Shown here: positions 37,708 through 46,347 of the stretch, in pieces
Position numbering within the stretch: the first letter of the stretch is position 1
Layout of the letters: every line of letters starts with the position of its first letter
Assembly (NCBI RefSeq): GCF_019038415.1
Contig: NZ_JAFKRG010000048.1
Span: 124,001 to 188,000 of the forward strand
Length of the DNA stretch: 64,000 nucleotides
Source of the DNA: Synechococcus sp. CCY 9618
Lineage (GTDB): Bacteria > Cyanobacteriota > Cyanobacteriia > PCC-6307 > Cyanobiaceae
Reading direction: 5' to 3'
Made by a program: the position numbers and the translations under genes
Notes under the pieces: generated by a model
The model's input: the letters and a program-made list of their open reading frames with translations, nothing else
The model's database searches: none
Told to the model about the DNA's origin: nothing

Positions 37708-38238
37708 GTGAATCACTGTTTGCTTGAGGTGGAGGTCCTGGAGGCACCCCAGGTGCGATACACCCAGGACAACCAGACCCCGGTGGCTGAAATGGCCGTC
37801 CAGATCGAGGGGCTCCGGCCCGATGACCCCCCGGGTCAGCTCAAGGTGGTGGGCTGGGGCAACCTCGCCCAGGACCTGCAGAACCGGGTGCAGGTGGGTC
37901 AGCGGCTGGTGATCGAGGGCCGGCTGCGGATGAACACCGTCTCCCGTCAGGACGGGATGAAGGAGAAGCGGGCGGAGTTCACCCTGGCCCGCCTCCATTC
38001 CCTCACCCCGGGACCGGTCGGTGCGGCGCCTCAGGAGCACACCCGCGCCGCCGCACCGGCCGCCGGCCCACGGCCCGGGGGCACCCCTCCTCCAGCCCGA
38101 CGGGCCCCGGCTCCGGCCCCGTCCCGCCCCTCCAGTCCCGCTCCCTCCAGTCCCGCTCCCACCGAGGCCGCCGCCCCCGTCTGGGACACCTCTCCGCTGG
38201 TGCCCCTGGGGGACGACGACGACGAGATCCCGTTCTGA
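37708..38238 (+). CDS. ssb: Single-stranded DNA-binding protein
   Basis: 176 residues from a GTG. The OB-fold part begins NHCLLEVEVLEAPQVRYTQD and has VVGWGNLAQDLQNRVQVGQR and VIEGRLRMNTVSRQDGMKE. A 60-residue Pro/Ala/Ser-rich linker, including a short DNA repeat (TCCAGTCCCGCTCCC twice, about 38131-38160), leads to an acidic tip DDDDEIPF, the typical SSB protein-interaction end. This is one of the divergent cyanobacterial SSB-like forms. The start is based on conservation. Confidence 0.85.
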   Translation: MNHCLLEVEVLEAPQVRYTQDNQTPVAEMAVQIEGLRPDDPPGQLKVVGWGNLAQDLQNRVQVGQRLVIEGRLRMNTVSRQDGMKEKRAEFTLARLHSLTPGPVGAAPQEHTRAAAPAAGPRPGGTPPPARRAPAPAPSRPSSPAPSSPAPTEAAAPVWDTSPLVPLGDDDDEIPF

Positions 38239-38242
38239 GCGC

Positions 38243-38512
38243 TCAGAGGCGCTCAGCAGCCTGCTCCAGCAGCTGGCCCAGTTCCCGCTCCAGGGCCGCC
38301 AGATCGAGCCGCCATGCGCTCCAGCGACCGCTGTCGAGCTGGCGCAGCAGCCACAGTCTGTCCTCGCCCAGCTGGGTGAGGAGCTCGGCGGTGGTGGGTG
38401 CTACGGCGGCGCTCCAGGGGGAGGCCTCCGGCCCGGGTCCCTGCCCGCTGCTGGAGCTGGAGGCGTCGTGGGAGCTGACCATGGACGGACGGGGCAGGGC
38501 CTGGGCCCCCAT
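38243..38512 (-). CDS. Small hypothetical protein
   Basis: 89 residues, Ser/Pro-rich at the N-terminus, then a helical part TAELLTQLGEDRLWLLRQLD and LAALERELGQLLEQAAERL. An ATG at 38482 is an alternative start. It is tail to tail with ssb, 4 bases apart. The helical pattern looks like a real protein, but I do not recognise it. Confidence 0.55.
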   Translation of the reverse strand: MGAQALPRPSMVSSHDASSSSSGQGPGPEASPWSAAVAPTTAELLTQLGEDRLWLLRQLDSGRWSAWRLDLAALERELGQLLEQAAERL

Positions 38513-38541
38513 CCTGCCCCCCGCTGCTGGAGGATGGGGAG

Positions 38542-39132
38542 ATGCAAGCGTTCCTTTCCCCCGGCAGTCTGGTCACGGTCGCCGGTGCCGTGCTCACAGT
38601 GATCGGTTCGATCGCCTACGCCACCGACAGCCCCAACATCAGCCTGGCGGGTGTCTTCTACGGGGTGCCGATCCTGCTGGGCGGCCTGGCCCTGAAGTCG
38701 TCCGAGCTGCCGCCGGCCGAACGTCTCACCCCCGCGGCCCAGCTGCGCGAGCTGCGCCAGCTGCCGGAGAGCGAGCCCCTGCGCAAGCTGCTGGGCGATG
38801 TCACCCGCTGGCGCTACGGCCAGAAGGCCCACCTGGAGAGCTCCCTGGAGGCCCTGAAACTGTGGGATGAGGATGCCCCTCCCCAGCTGGTGGCCATCGA
38901 GGAGCTCGACCACGGCGGCGGCTACGGGCTGCGCCTCAGCATCGACTGCCACGGGGTGGCCTTCGAGCGCTGGCAGGATCGCCTAGAGCGGCTGGGCCGT
39001 TTCTTCGGTCCGGGCCTGACGGCCGAGCTCCACCAGGCCGCCCCCGGCCGCCTGCAGCTGAGTCTGCTGCCCGCCCCCGCTCCCAGCGACCCGTCCGCCC
39101 CCGACCCGTCCCCCGCTGCCCCCGTCCCTTGA
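38542..39132 (+). CDS. DUF2854 membrane protein
   Basis: 196 residues. Two hydrophobic helices near the N-terminus ([19 protein letters not shown], and [15 protein letters not shown]) precede a soluble part with [20 protein letters not shown]. This matches DUF2854, known from cyanobacteria and plant plastids, function unestablished. A Pro/Ala-rich tail ends it. The stop overlaps the argB TTG by 4 bases. Confidence 0.8.
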   Translation: MQAFLSPGSLVTVAGAVLTVIGSIAYATDSPNISLAGVFYGVPILLGGLALKSSELPPAERLTPAAQLRELRQLPESEPLRKLLGDVTRWRYGQKAHLESSLEALKLWDEDAPPQLVAIEELDHGGGYGLRLSIDCHGVAFERWQDRLERLGRFFGPGLTAELHQAAPGRLQLSLLPAPAPSDPSAPDPSPAAPVP

Positions 39133-40025
39133 GTCCCGATCGGCACATCAGTTCGGAAGACACCCTGCGGGTGTCCGTTCTCAGTGAGGCTCTGCCCTAC
39201 ATCCAGCGCTTCGCCGGCCGACGCATCGTGATCAAGTACGGCGGCGCGGCCATGGTGCAGGAGGACCTGCGCGATGCGGTGTTCCGGGATCTCGCCCTGC
39301 TGGCCTGTGTGGGCGTCCAGCCGGTGGTGGTGCACGGGGGTGGCCCGGAGATCAACCAGTGGCTGGGGAAACTGGCGATCGAGCCCCGCTTCCGGGACGG
39401 CCTGCGGGTCACCTGCCCGGACACCATGGACGTGGTGGAGATGGTGCTGGTGGGCCGGGTCAACAAGCAGATCGTCAACGGCCTCAACCGGGTGGGGGGC
39501 CGGGCGGTGGGACTCTCCGGCAGCGATGGCGCCCTGGTCCAGGCCCGCACCATGGGAGACGGCACCCTCGGGGTGGTGGGGGATGTGGCGCGGGTGAATC
39601 CGGCGGTGCTCTCCCCGCTGCTCGCCAGCGGCTACATCCCGGTGATCTCCAGCGTGGCCCCCAACGCCGAAGGCCTGGCCCACAACATCAATGCGGACAC
39701 GGTGGCCGGGGAGCTGGCGGCGGCCCTGCAGGCGGAGAAGCTGATCCTGCTCACCGACACCCCAGGCATCCTGCGCGACCGCAACGAACCCTCCAGCCTG
39801 ATCCGCCAGCTCAGCCTCTCCGAGGCCCGCGAGCTGATCGCCACCGGCGTGGTGGACGGGGGCATGACCCCCAAGACCGAATGCTGCATCCGGGCCCTTG
39901 CCCAGGGGGTGAAGGCGGCCCACATCATCGATGGCCGGGTGGCCCACTCCCTGCTGCTGGAGGTGTTCACCAACGCCGGCATCGGCACCATGGTGGTGGG
40001 CAGCCCCGGCCTTTTGCATGGCTGA
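39129..40025 (+). CDS. argB: Acetylglutamate kinase
   Basis: 298 residues from a TTG. After a leader it has [37 protein letters not shown], and LLTDTPGIL, then [14 protein letters not shown]. It phosphorylates N-acetylglutamate in arginine synthesis and is the target of PII feedback control in cyanobacteria. The N-terminal helix needed for arginine/PII regulation is present ([17 protein letters not shown]). A 17-base direct repeat spans its stop. Confidence 0.96.
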   Translation: MSPDRHISSEDTLRVSVLSEALPYIQRFAGRRIVIKYGGAAMVQEDLRDAVFRDLALLACVGVQPVVVHGGGPEINQWLGKLAIEPRFRDGLRVTCPDTMDVVEMVLVGRVNKQIVNGLNRVGGRAVGLSGSDGALVQARTMGDGTLGVVGDVARVNPAVLSPLLASGYIPVISSVAPNAEGLAHNINADTVAGELAAALQAEKLILLTDTPGILRDRNEPSSLIRQLSLSEARELIATGVVDGGMTPKTECCIRALAQGVKAAHIIDGRVAHSLLLEVFTNAGIGTMVVGSPGLLHG

Positions 40026-40050
40026 GGATCCCCTGCATGGCTGAGGATCC
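40015..40050. repeat. 17-bp direct repeat spanning the argB stop and the next start
   Basis: TGCATGGCTGAGGATCC occurs at 40015-40031 and again at 40034-40050, a spacing of 19 bases. The first copy holds the argB stop; the second holds the ATG of the next gene (40037). The first copy also has an ATG (40018) in another frame that reads 8 codons to a stop. Confidence 0.85.
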
Positions 40051-41170
40051 ACTGGCAGACGCGCGGCGGGCCCTCGATCGCGGTGAGTACGGCCAGGTGC
40101 TGCGGCTGCTGGAGCCCCTCCAGCAGGAGCGCTCCCCGCTCACCCCCGCCGGAGCCGAGCTGCGGCTGCTGATGGCCACCGCCCTGATGGGCCAGGGTCA
40201 GACGGACCGGGCGGCCGCCTGCTGCCGCAGTCTGGTGCGCTGCCGCGACACCACTCTGCGGGCCCAGGCCAAGGCCCTTCTGATGGTGCTCGAGGCCCCG
40301 GAGCTGCGCCGCCCCCGCGACTGGTCGCTCACCCTGCCGGACCTCGGCGGCACCACGCCGATCGAGGGGATCGGCGGCGCCAGCTCCCGTCGCCCCCGTC
40401 GCCGGCCGGACCCGCCGCCGCCCCCGCCGGTGGGGCCCACCCGGGCGCCGGTGGGATTCGCGGTGGTGGTGGTGCTGCTGCTCCTGCTGGCCACCCTGCT
40501 GGGGGGCTGCATGGAGGTGCACACCGAGCTCCGTTTCGAGGGGCCCGGACGGCTGCAGCTGAGCCACCACCTGCGCAGCGACACCGGCCAGGAGAGTCCC
40601 TGGCAGCGGCGGTTCACAGCGGCACTCGAAGCGGGCTCGCCCCCGTTGATTCCCGACGCCGGGCTGTTCCGCTCGCAGGCAGCCAGGGGCGAACGGGTCC
40701 TCTCCACCCCCGTGCTGCCGGCCGCCCAGGCCCTCGACGCCCTGGCCGCCAGCCTGCAGGTGGCCGGCGAGCTCAGTGGCGTCGCCCTGGCGGCTCCGGT
40801 GCTGCGCTGGGAGGAGCGCAACTGGCTGGTGGGTGTGCGCCAGCTGCTGGTTCTGGAGCTCGATCTGGGGCCCCTTGATGCCATCCCGGGCCTGGATCTC
40901 ACGGTCGGACTCGCCCCGGTGCGCCCGGCCGCCGTGCGGCGGGCGGCCCCCTCGGGGGTGGAGAAGGCGCCGCCTTCCGGCCAGGGCGACGGGCCCCGGC
41001 TGCTCTGGCCGCTCCAGCCCGGCCAGCGCAACGTGCTGGAGCTGCGCTGCTGGCGCTGGAGCGGCCTGGGACTGGGGGCGGCGGCGGTGGGCCTGGCCCT
41101 GCCGCTGGTGCTCACCCTGCAGGGCATCCGTCGCCGGCTGGGTTTCGGTCTGCCGGAACTGCCGGCCTGA
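40037..41170 (+). CDS. TPR-like N-terminus fused to DUF3153-like membrane protein
   Basis: 377 residues. The first 90 form a helical repeat-like part (DARRALDRGEYGQVLRLLEP). A Pro/Arg-rich linker leads to a membrane helix, GFAVVVVLLLLLATLLGGC, which resembles a lipobox but is internal. The next part, MEVHTELRFEGPGRLQLSHH, is DUF3153-like. A second helix near the C-terminus (LGAAAVGLALPLVLTLQGI) closes it. Relatives occur in marine picocyanobacteria. Function unknown. The frame is open through argB, so 40037 is the practical start. Confidence 0.75.
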   Translation: MAEDPLADARRALDRGEYGQVLRLLEPLQQERSPLTPAGAELRLLMATALMGQGQTDRAAACCRSLVRCRDTTLRAQAKALLMVLEAPELRRPRDWSLTLPDLGGTTPIEGIGGASSRRPRRRPDPPPPPPVGPTRAPVGFAVVVVLLLLLATLLGGCMEVHTELRFEGPGRLQLSHHLRSDTGQESPWQRRFTAALEAGSPPLIPDAGLFRSQAARGERVLSTPVLPAAQALDALAASLQVAGELSGVALAAPVLRWEERNWLVGVRQLLVLELDLGPLDAIPGLDLTVGLAPVRPAAVRRAAPSGVEKAPPSGQGDGPRLLWPLQPGQRNVLELRCWRWSGLGLGAAAVGLALPLVLTLQGIRRRLGFGLPELPA

Positions 41171-41196
41171 TCGTCCCGCAGGGATCCGGTTCCGGT

Positions 41197-43521
41197 TCAG
41201 AGCTCGAGCGGGTCGGGATCGATCGTCAGGCTCACCCCCGGGGGCAGGGCCCGGCGCAGTTCGCTCTCCGCCGGCAGGGGCAGCCCGCCTGCACCAGGCT
41301 CGGATCCGGCCGGCGTGGCCGCAGCGCCGTGGAGCAACAGCTGCCAGCGGCTGCGGCCCGCCACCCGGGCCACCGGCGCCGGCGCCGGTCCGATCAGCAT
41401 CCAGCCGGCCGCCTCCAGGCCGGGCCGGATCCTTTCGGCCAGGGCGGCGGCGGCGGTGGCGGTGCCGCTGGCGGTGAGTCCCGCCAGCCGCAGCAGGCAG
41501 GCGCGGCCGAAGGGCACCATGCCGCTCTGGCGGCGCAGCTCCAGTTCCTCGGCCAGGAACGCCTCGTAGCGTCCGTCCACCAGATGGCGGATCACGGGGT
41601 GCTCCGGGCTGTAGGTCTGGACCAGCACCTCCCCCGGCCGCTCCCCCCGGCCGGCGCGGCCGGCGAGCTGCAGCAGCAGCTGCAGGCATTGCTCCGAGGC
41701 GCGTAGATCCGGCCGGTGCAGCAGACCGTCGGCCGCCAGCACCGCCGCCAGGGTCACCCTGGGCAGATCCATGCCCTTGGCGAGCATCTGGGTCCCCACC
41801 AGCACGTCCGCCTCGCCGGCGGCAAAGCGTTCCAGCAGCCGGCGGTGGCCGTCCCTGCCCCTGGTGCTGTCCCGGTCGAAGCGGAGCAGCCGCAGGTCCT
41901 CCAGTTCGGCGGCCAGCTGTTCCATCACCCGCTGGGTGCCGGCCCCGAACGGCTTGAAGGCGCTGGAGCCACAGTGGCCGCAGCGATCGCCCAGCTCCTG
42001 GCGGTGGTCGCACCAGTGGCAGCGCAGCCACTCCCGGCCATCACCGCCGGCCCGGGGGGCGTGATGCACCGTCAGGGCCACGTCGCAGTGGGGACAGAGC
42101 ACCACCTCGCCGCAGCTGCGGCAGCTCAGGAACGCCCGGTAGCCCCGGCGTGGCACCAGCACGACCGCCTGCTCGCCCTTCTCCCGCAGTCCTTCCAGCC
42201 GGGCCATCAGGGGGCGGCTGATCAGGCGCCGGTGGCCGTCGACCAGTTCCTGGCGCATGTCCACCAACCGCACCGGCGGCAGGGGCCGCTGGCCGATCCG
42301 CTCGGGAAGCGCCAGCAGGAGGGTGTCGGCGGGCTCGCCCCGGCGAGCGGGCTGGCAGCGGCACCAGCTCTCGAGCGAGGGGGTGGCGCTGCCGAGGAGC
42401 AGGCGGGCCCCCGTCAGCCGGGCGCGCAGCCGGGCCACCTCGCGGGCGTGATAGCAGGGCATGGGACTCTCCTGCTTGTAGGACCCGTCGTGCTCTTCAT
42501 CGAGCACGATCAGACCCAGCTGGCCCAGGGGGAGGAACACCGCCGATCGGGTGCCGACGGCCAGACACGGCTGGCGGCGCAGGCCGGCGTCGAGGCAGCG
42601 TCGCCAGGCCACGACCCGTTCCCCATCCCCCATGCCGCTGTGGTACTCGATCACGTCCTGACCGAAGCGCCTGCGGCAACGATCCAGCAACTGGGGGATG
42701 AGGCCGATCTCCGGCGCCAGGATCAGCACGCTGCGGCCCGCCTCCAGCTCCTGCGCCGCGGCCTGCAGGTAGACCTCGGTCTTGCCGGATCCGGTCACCC
42801 CCCAGAGCAGCAGGGACTGGCCGGCGGGGGCCGCGGCGATCGCCCGGATCGCCGCGGCCTGGGCCGGGTTGGGCGGACGGGGAGGTTCCTGCCGGAGGCA
42901 GCCCGGCTCCCCACCGGGGCCCCCAGGGCCGCCCGGTGCGGGGGTCCGGATCGACTCCCGCAGCAGCAGCCCCCGGCGCTCCATCGTGGCGATCAGGGAG
43001 CGTCCGAATCCGTCCGCTGCCACCAGGTCCCGCAGCAGGCGCTGGCCGCCATGGCGGGCCAGATGGTCCAGCAGGGCCTGCTGGCGGGCGCTGGGAGGCA
43101 CCTCGGAGCCGGCGGGGTCGGGGCGCAGCTGCCACTGGAGCCGGCCCAGCCCGGCCGCCCGACGGCTCTGTCCCAGCCAGCCCGGGGGGAGGGCGCTCTT
43201 GAGGGTGCGGAAGAGTCCGGCATGGCACTGGCCGGCGACGCCTTCCAGCAAGGCCTGCCAGAGGGGATCGATCGCCGCACTCTGCAGCACCTCATCCACG
43301 GGCAGGATCCCCTTGCCCTCCAGCGCAGCAGGGCGCTCGGCGCTGGTCGCGACCACCAGGCCGGTGTGGGGTCTGCCCTGGAGCCGTACCCGCACCAGAT
43401 CCCCGACGCCGATGCCGAGGTGCCCGGGGTTGGCGTAGGTGAAGGTTCGCCCCTCCCGGCCGGCTTCCAGCCAGACCTCGAGCCAGCCTGGGGCGGCGGG
43501 CCGAGGGGAGGAGGGCAGCAT
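41197..43521 (-). CDS. priA: Primosomal protein N' (PriA helicase)
   Basis: 774 residues. The N-terminal DNA-binding domain has HTGLVVATS, and the helicase core has LLLWGVTGSGKTEVY (Walker A), VLDEEHDGSYKQ (DEEH box) and LLGSATPSLESW. Zinc-binding Cys pairs lie in FLSCRSCGEVVLCPHC and CHWCDHRQELGDRCGHCG. Late VGTQMLAKGMDLP and QLAGRAGRGERPGEV complete the core. It restarts stalled replication forks. It is divergent from rpoD over the long leader region. Confidence 0.95.
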   Translation of the reverse strand: MLPSSPRPAAPGWLEVWLEAGREGRTFTYANPGHLGIGVGDLVRVRLQGRPHTGLVVATSAERPAALEGKGILPVDEVLQSAAIDPLWQALLEGVAGQCHAGLFRTLKSALPPGWLGQSRRAAGLGRLQWQLRPDPAGSEVPPSARQQALLDHLARHGGQRLLRDLVAADGFGRSLIATMERRGLLLRESIRTPAPGGPGGPGGEPGCLRQEPPRPPNPAQAAAIRAIAAAPAGQSLLLWGVTGSGKTEVYLQAAAQELEAGRSVLILAPEIGLIPQLLDRCRRRFGQDVIEYHSGMGDGERVVAWRRCLDAGLRRQPCLAVGTRSAVFLPLGQLGLIVLDEEHDGSYKQESPMPCYHAREVARLRARLTGARLLLGSATPSLESWCRCQPARRGEPADTLLLALPERIGQRPLPPVRLVDMRQELVDGHRRLISRPLMARLEGLREKGEQAVVLVPRRGYRAFLSCRSCGEVVLCPHCDVALTVHHAPRAGGDGREWLRCHWCDHRQELGDRCGHCGSSAFKPFGAGTQRVMEQLAAELEDLRLLRFDRDSTRGRDGHRRLLERFAAGEADVLVGTQMLAKGMDLPRVTLAAVLAADGLLHRPDLRASEQCLQLLLQLAGRAGRGERPGEVLVQTYSPEHPVIRHLVDGRYEAFLAEELELRRQSGMVPFGRACLLRLAGLTASGTATAAAALAERIRPGLEAAGWMLIGPAPAPVARVAGRSRWQLLLHGAAATPAGSEPGAGGLPLPAESELRRALPPGVSLTIDPDPLEL

Positions 43522-43534
43522 CAGGCCATCAATC

Positions 43535-43563
43535 TTGCAAAGATCTCACCCCATTCCTAGGAT
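43535..43563 (+). promoter_or_regulatory. Candidate rpoD promoter
   Basis: TTGCAA at 43535-43540, a 17-base spacer, and TAGGAT at 43558-43563, the best sigma-70-like match seen in this window. Transcription would start near 43570, giving a leader of about 390 bases. On the minus strand the same region lies just upstream of priA. Confidence 0.6.
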
Positions 43564-43569
43564 GTCAGG

Positions 43570-43958
43570 GTTGGGCAGTTCGAAAGGCTGCCGTCGGAAC
43601 CAAGCAGAGTTCCGTCCACAGGGAAGACATGCTGAGGTTGCCAAGGGACTCCGCTCCCACCCGGCCCTCCGGTCTGAGACCACCCGTGACAGCCCTGCAC
43701 CGGCTCTGGCCGCCGCTTCATCCAATCCGCCATCGTCCCGGAGTGCTCCATCACTGATCCAGAACCAGGCATCGCCTGAGAGGCCCAGACCTCTCCACGG
43801 TCACCTGCTTCTCCCTCCGTTCCTCTCCCCTGGTCCAGTGCCGGGTCGGTAGAGGGAGGGTTCATGTTTCTGATCAGCTCCGGAGCCGGCGGGTTGCCAC
43901 CCGCCCCAGCGTTTCCGTTTCGATCTCCCCCGTTTCCTTCTCCTTTCGCGTCGTTTCC
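43570..43958 (+). other. Long presumed 5' leader of rpoD
   Basis: About 390 bases without a convincing gene, the longest gap of the window. It contains a perfect 7-bp hairpin, GGCGGGT-TGCC-ACCCGCC (43888-43905), followed by a pyrimidine-rich stretch that runs to the ATG. A looser pairing joins CTCCCTC (43811-43817) and GAGGGAG (43852-43858). A plus-strand frame at 43439-43852 exists but begins inside priA and has no family similarity. Confidence 0.5.
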
Positions 43959-45227
43959 ATGAGCCCAGTCGCCGCCAAGGCCAAAGCCGCCGCTCCCGAA
44001 ATCCTGGCCACCGTCTCCACCGGCGGCGACGTGGTGCCCATCGAGCCGACGGCCGCCGCTGCCCCTGCGACGACCCGGAAGCGTGCCCCCCGCTCCAAGG
44101 CCGCCAAGATCCCGGCCAAGGCCACCGCCAAGTCGGCCGTGAAGGCCACGGCGGCCCCATCTCCCGCTGCCCAGCTTGACGCCGAGGACGACCTGGCCGG
44201 GGCCGATGAGAGCGCGGCAGCGCGCAAGGACGCCAAGAGCGCCAAGGCGCTCGCCAGCATCAAGGTGGGTCCGAAGGGGGTGTACACCGAGGATTCGATC
44301 CGGGTCTACCTCCAGGAGATCGGTCGCATCCGGCTGCTGCGACCCGATGAGGAGATCGAACTGGCCCGCAAGATCGCCGATCTGCTGGAACTGGAGGAGA
44401 AAGCGGCTGAGTTCGAGGCTGACAAGGGCCATTTCCCCGACACCAAGGAATGGGCGGCCATCTTCGACATGCCGCTGATCAAGTTCCGCCGCCGGCTGAT
44501 GCTCGGCCGGCGGGCCAAGGAAAAGATGGTGCAGTCCAACCTGCGCCTGGTGGTCTCGATCGCCAAGAAATACATGAATCGGGGCCTGTCGTTCCAGGAT
44601 CTGATCCAGGAAGGCAGCCTGGGCCTGATTCGCGCCGCCGAGAAGTTCGACCACGAAAAGGGGTACAAGTTCTCCACCTACGCCACCTGGTGGATCCGGC
44701 AGGCGATCACCCGCGCCATTGCCGACCAGAGCCGCACGATCCGGCTGCCGGTTCACCTCTACGAAACCATCTCCCGGATCAAGAAAACCACCAAGACCCT
44801 CTCCCAGGAATTCGGCCGTAAGCCCACGGAGGAGGAGATCGCCGAGAGCATGGAGATGACCATCGAGAAGCTGCGCTTCATCGCCAAGTCCGCCCAGCTG
44901 CCGATTTCCCTGGAAACCCCCATCGGCAAGGAGGAAGACTCCCGCCTGGGTGATTTCATCGAAGCCGACATCGAGAATCCTGAGCAGGATGTGGCCAAGA
45001 ATCTCCTGCGTGAAGACCTGGAAGGCGTTCTGGCCACGCTCAGCCCCCGGGAAAGGGATGTGCTTCGCCTCCGTTACGGCCTCGACGATGGTCGGATGAA
45101 AACCCTCGAGGAAATCGGCCAGATTTTCGATGTGACCCGTGAACGCATCCGTCAGATCGAGGCCAAGGCCCTGCGCAAACTTCGGCATCCCAATCGCAAT
45201 GGCGTCCTGAAGGAATACATCAAGTAG
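43959..45227 (+). CDS. rpoD: Principal RNA polymerase sigma factor (group 1, RpoD/SigA)
   Basis: 422 residues. An Ala/Lys/Pro-rich N-terminal region of about 95 residues is followed by region 1.2 ([20 protein letters not shown]), region 2 ([40 protein letters not shown]), region 3, and region 4 ([31 protein letters not shown]). The end is GVLKEYIK. Length and extension fit cyanobacterial SigA (group 1), the housekeeping factor. The ATG at 43959 has no strong Shine-Dalgarno sequence. Confidence 0.95.
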   Translation: MSPVAAKAKAAAPEILATVSTGGDVVPIEPTAAAAPATTRKRAPRSKAAKIPAKATAKSAVKATAAPSPAAQLDAEDDLAGADESAAARKDAKSAKALASIKVGPKGVYTEDSIRVYLQEIGRIRLLRPDEEIELARKIADLLELEEKAAEFEADKGHFPDTKEWAAIFDMPLIKFRRRLMLGRRAKEKMVQSNLRLVVSIAKKYMNRGLSFQDLIQEGSLGLIRAAEKFDHEKGYKFSTYATWWIRQAITRAIADQSRTIRLPVHLYETISRIKKTTKTLSQEFGRKPTEEEIAESMEMTIEKLRFIAKSAQLPISLETPIGKEEDSRLGDFIEADIENPEQDVAKNLLREDLEGVLATLSPRERDVLRLRYGLDDGRMKTLEEIGQIFDVTRERIRQIEAKALRKLRHPNRNGVLKEYIK

Positions 45228-45237
45228 CCCCCTTCAA

Positions 45238-46329
45238 GTGTTGCGCCTGACGGTGGTATTGCCCACTTATAATGAGTGCGCCAATGTGGAGCCCATTGTT
45301 GCGGAACTGCTGCCTCTCCAGCAGAACTTCGACCTGGAACTTCTCTTTGTCGACGATGATTCCAGCGACGGAACATCAGAGAAAGTCCGTCTTCTCGCCC
45401 ATCAGCATGGCTGTGTCCGGTTGATTCGGCGCGTCGGTCGCTTCGGCCTGTCCAGTGCCATCAAGGAGGGCATTCTCGATGCCACCGGGGATGTGGTGGT
45501 GGTCATGGACAGCGACGGGCAGCATGAGCCCGCTGCCGTGGCCCGGACGGTCGCCACCCTGCTGGAGAGCGGCGCCGACCTGGTGATCGGCAGCCGCTTT
45601 CACCCCAGTGCCAGCATCCAGGGACTCAGTGAGCGGCGGGAGCGCAATTCCACCTGGGCGAACGCGGTGGCCCGTTTCAGCCTGCCCCGCTATCGCCATC
45701 TGAGCGACTACATGAGTGGCTTCTTCGCCCTGCGCCCGGAGCGCTGTCTCCCCTATGTGCGCCAGGTGGATGTGAACGGGTTCAAGTTTCTCTATGAACT
45801 GCTGGCCCTCAGCCATGGTCACCTGGCGGTGGTCGAGGTGCCGCTCAGTTTTCAGCCCCGCAGCACCGGAGAATCCAAGCTCAACCTGGCGGTGGTCTGG
45901 GATCTCGGCGTCTCGATCCTGCATACCCTGCTGCTGCGGATGGTGCCCCGGCGAGCGGTCAGTTTCGCCCTGGTCGGCGCCACGGGGATCGGGATCCACC
46001 TGACGGTGTTCGGCCTGGCCCAGGAGCTGCTGGGTTTCAGTTTTGAGCAGGCCCAGGTGCTGGCGGTGGTGAGCGCGGGATGTTCCAACTACCTGATCAA
46101 TAACGTGCTGACCTTCCGCTCCCAGCAGCTCAGCGGGATCGCCCTGCTGTTCGGCCTGATCCGCTTTCTGCTCGTCACCTCCCTGGGCATGGCGGCGAAT
46201 GTGGGCGTCTCCTCCGCGTTCTACCGCCAGGTCACCCCCCAGCCGTTGCTGGCCCTGCTGGCCGGTATCGCCGTCGATTTCGTCTGGAAGTATGCGGCGT
46301 CCTCACGCTTCGTCTGGAACACCCCCTAG
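45238..46329 (+). CDS. Polyprenyl-phosphate-hexose synthase-like GT2 fused to GtrA domain
   Basis: 363 residues from a GTG, 10 bases after rpoD. The GT2 domain starts LTVVLPTYNECANVEPIV and has FVDDDSSDGT and VVVMDSDGQHEP (DxD-like). From about residue 235 a GtrA domain with four helices follows (AVSFALVGATGIGIHLTVFG). Such fusions make polyprenyl-phosphate-linked sugar and are proposed to flip it across the membrane. The ArnT-like gene nearby would be a natural acceptor enzyme. It is probably co-transcribed with rpoD only by proximity. Confidence 0.88.
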   Translation: MLRLTVVLPTYNECANVEPIVAELLPLQQNFDLELLFVDDDSSDGTSEKVRLLAHQHGCVRLIRRVGRFGLSSAIKEGILDATGDVVVVMDSDGQHEPAAVARTVATLLESGADLVIGSRFHPSASIQGLSERRERNSTWANAVARFSLPRYRHLSDYMSGFFALRPERCLPYVRQVDVNGFKFLYELLALSHGHLAVVEVPLSFQPRSTGESKLNLAVVWDLGVSILHTLLLRMVPRRAVSFALVGATGIGIHLTVFGLAQELLGFSFEQAQVLAVVSAGCSNYLINNVLTFRSQQLSGIALLFGLIRFLLVTSLGMAANVGVSSAFYRQVTPQPLLALLAGIAVDFVWKYAASSRFVWNTP

Positions 46330-46347
46330 GAGCGGGATCCGAGGTGG

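Noticed and set aside
43439-43852. A 137-codon plus-strand reading frame upstream of rpoD
   Set aside because: It starts inside priA on the opposite strand, has Ser/Pro/Arg-rich shadow-like composition, and the downstream part lies in the presumed rpoD leader with no family similarity.
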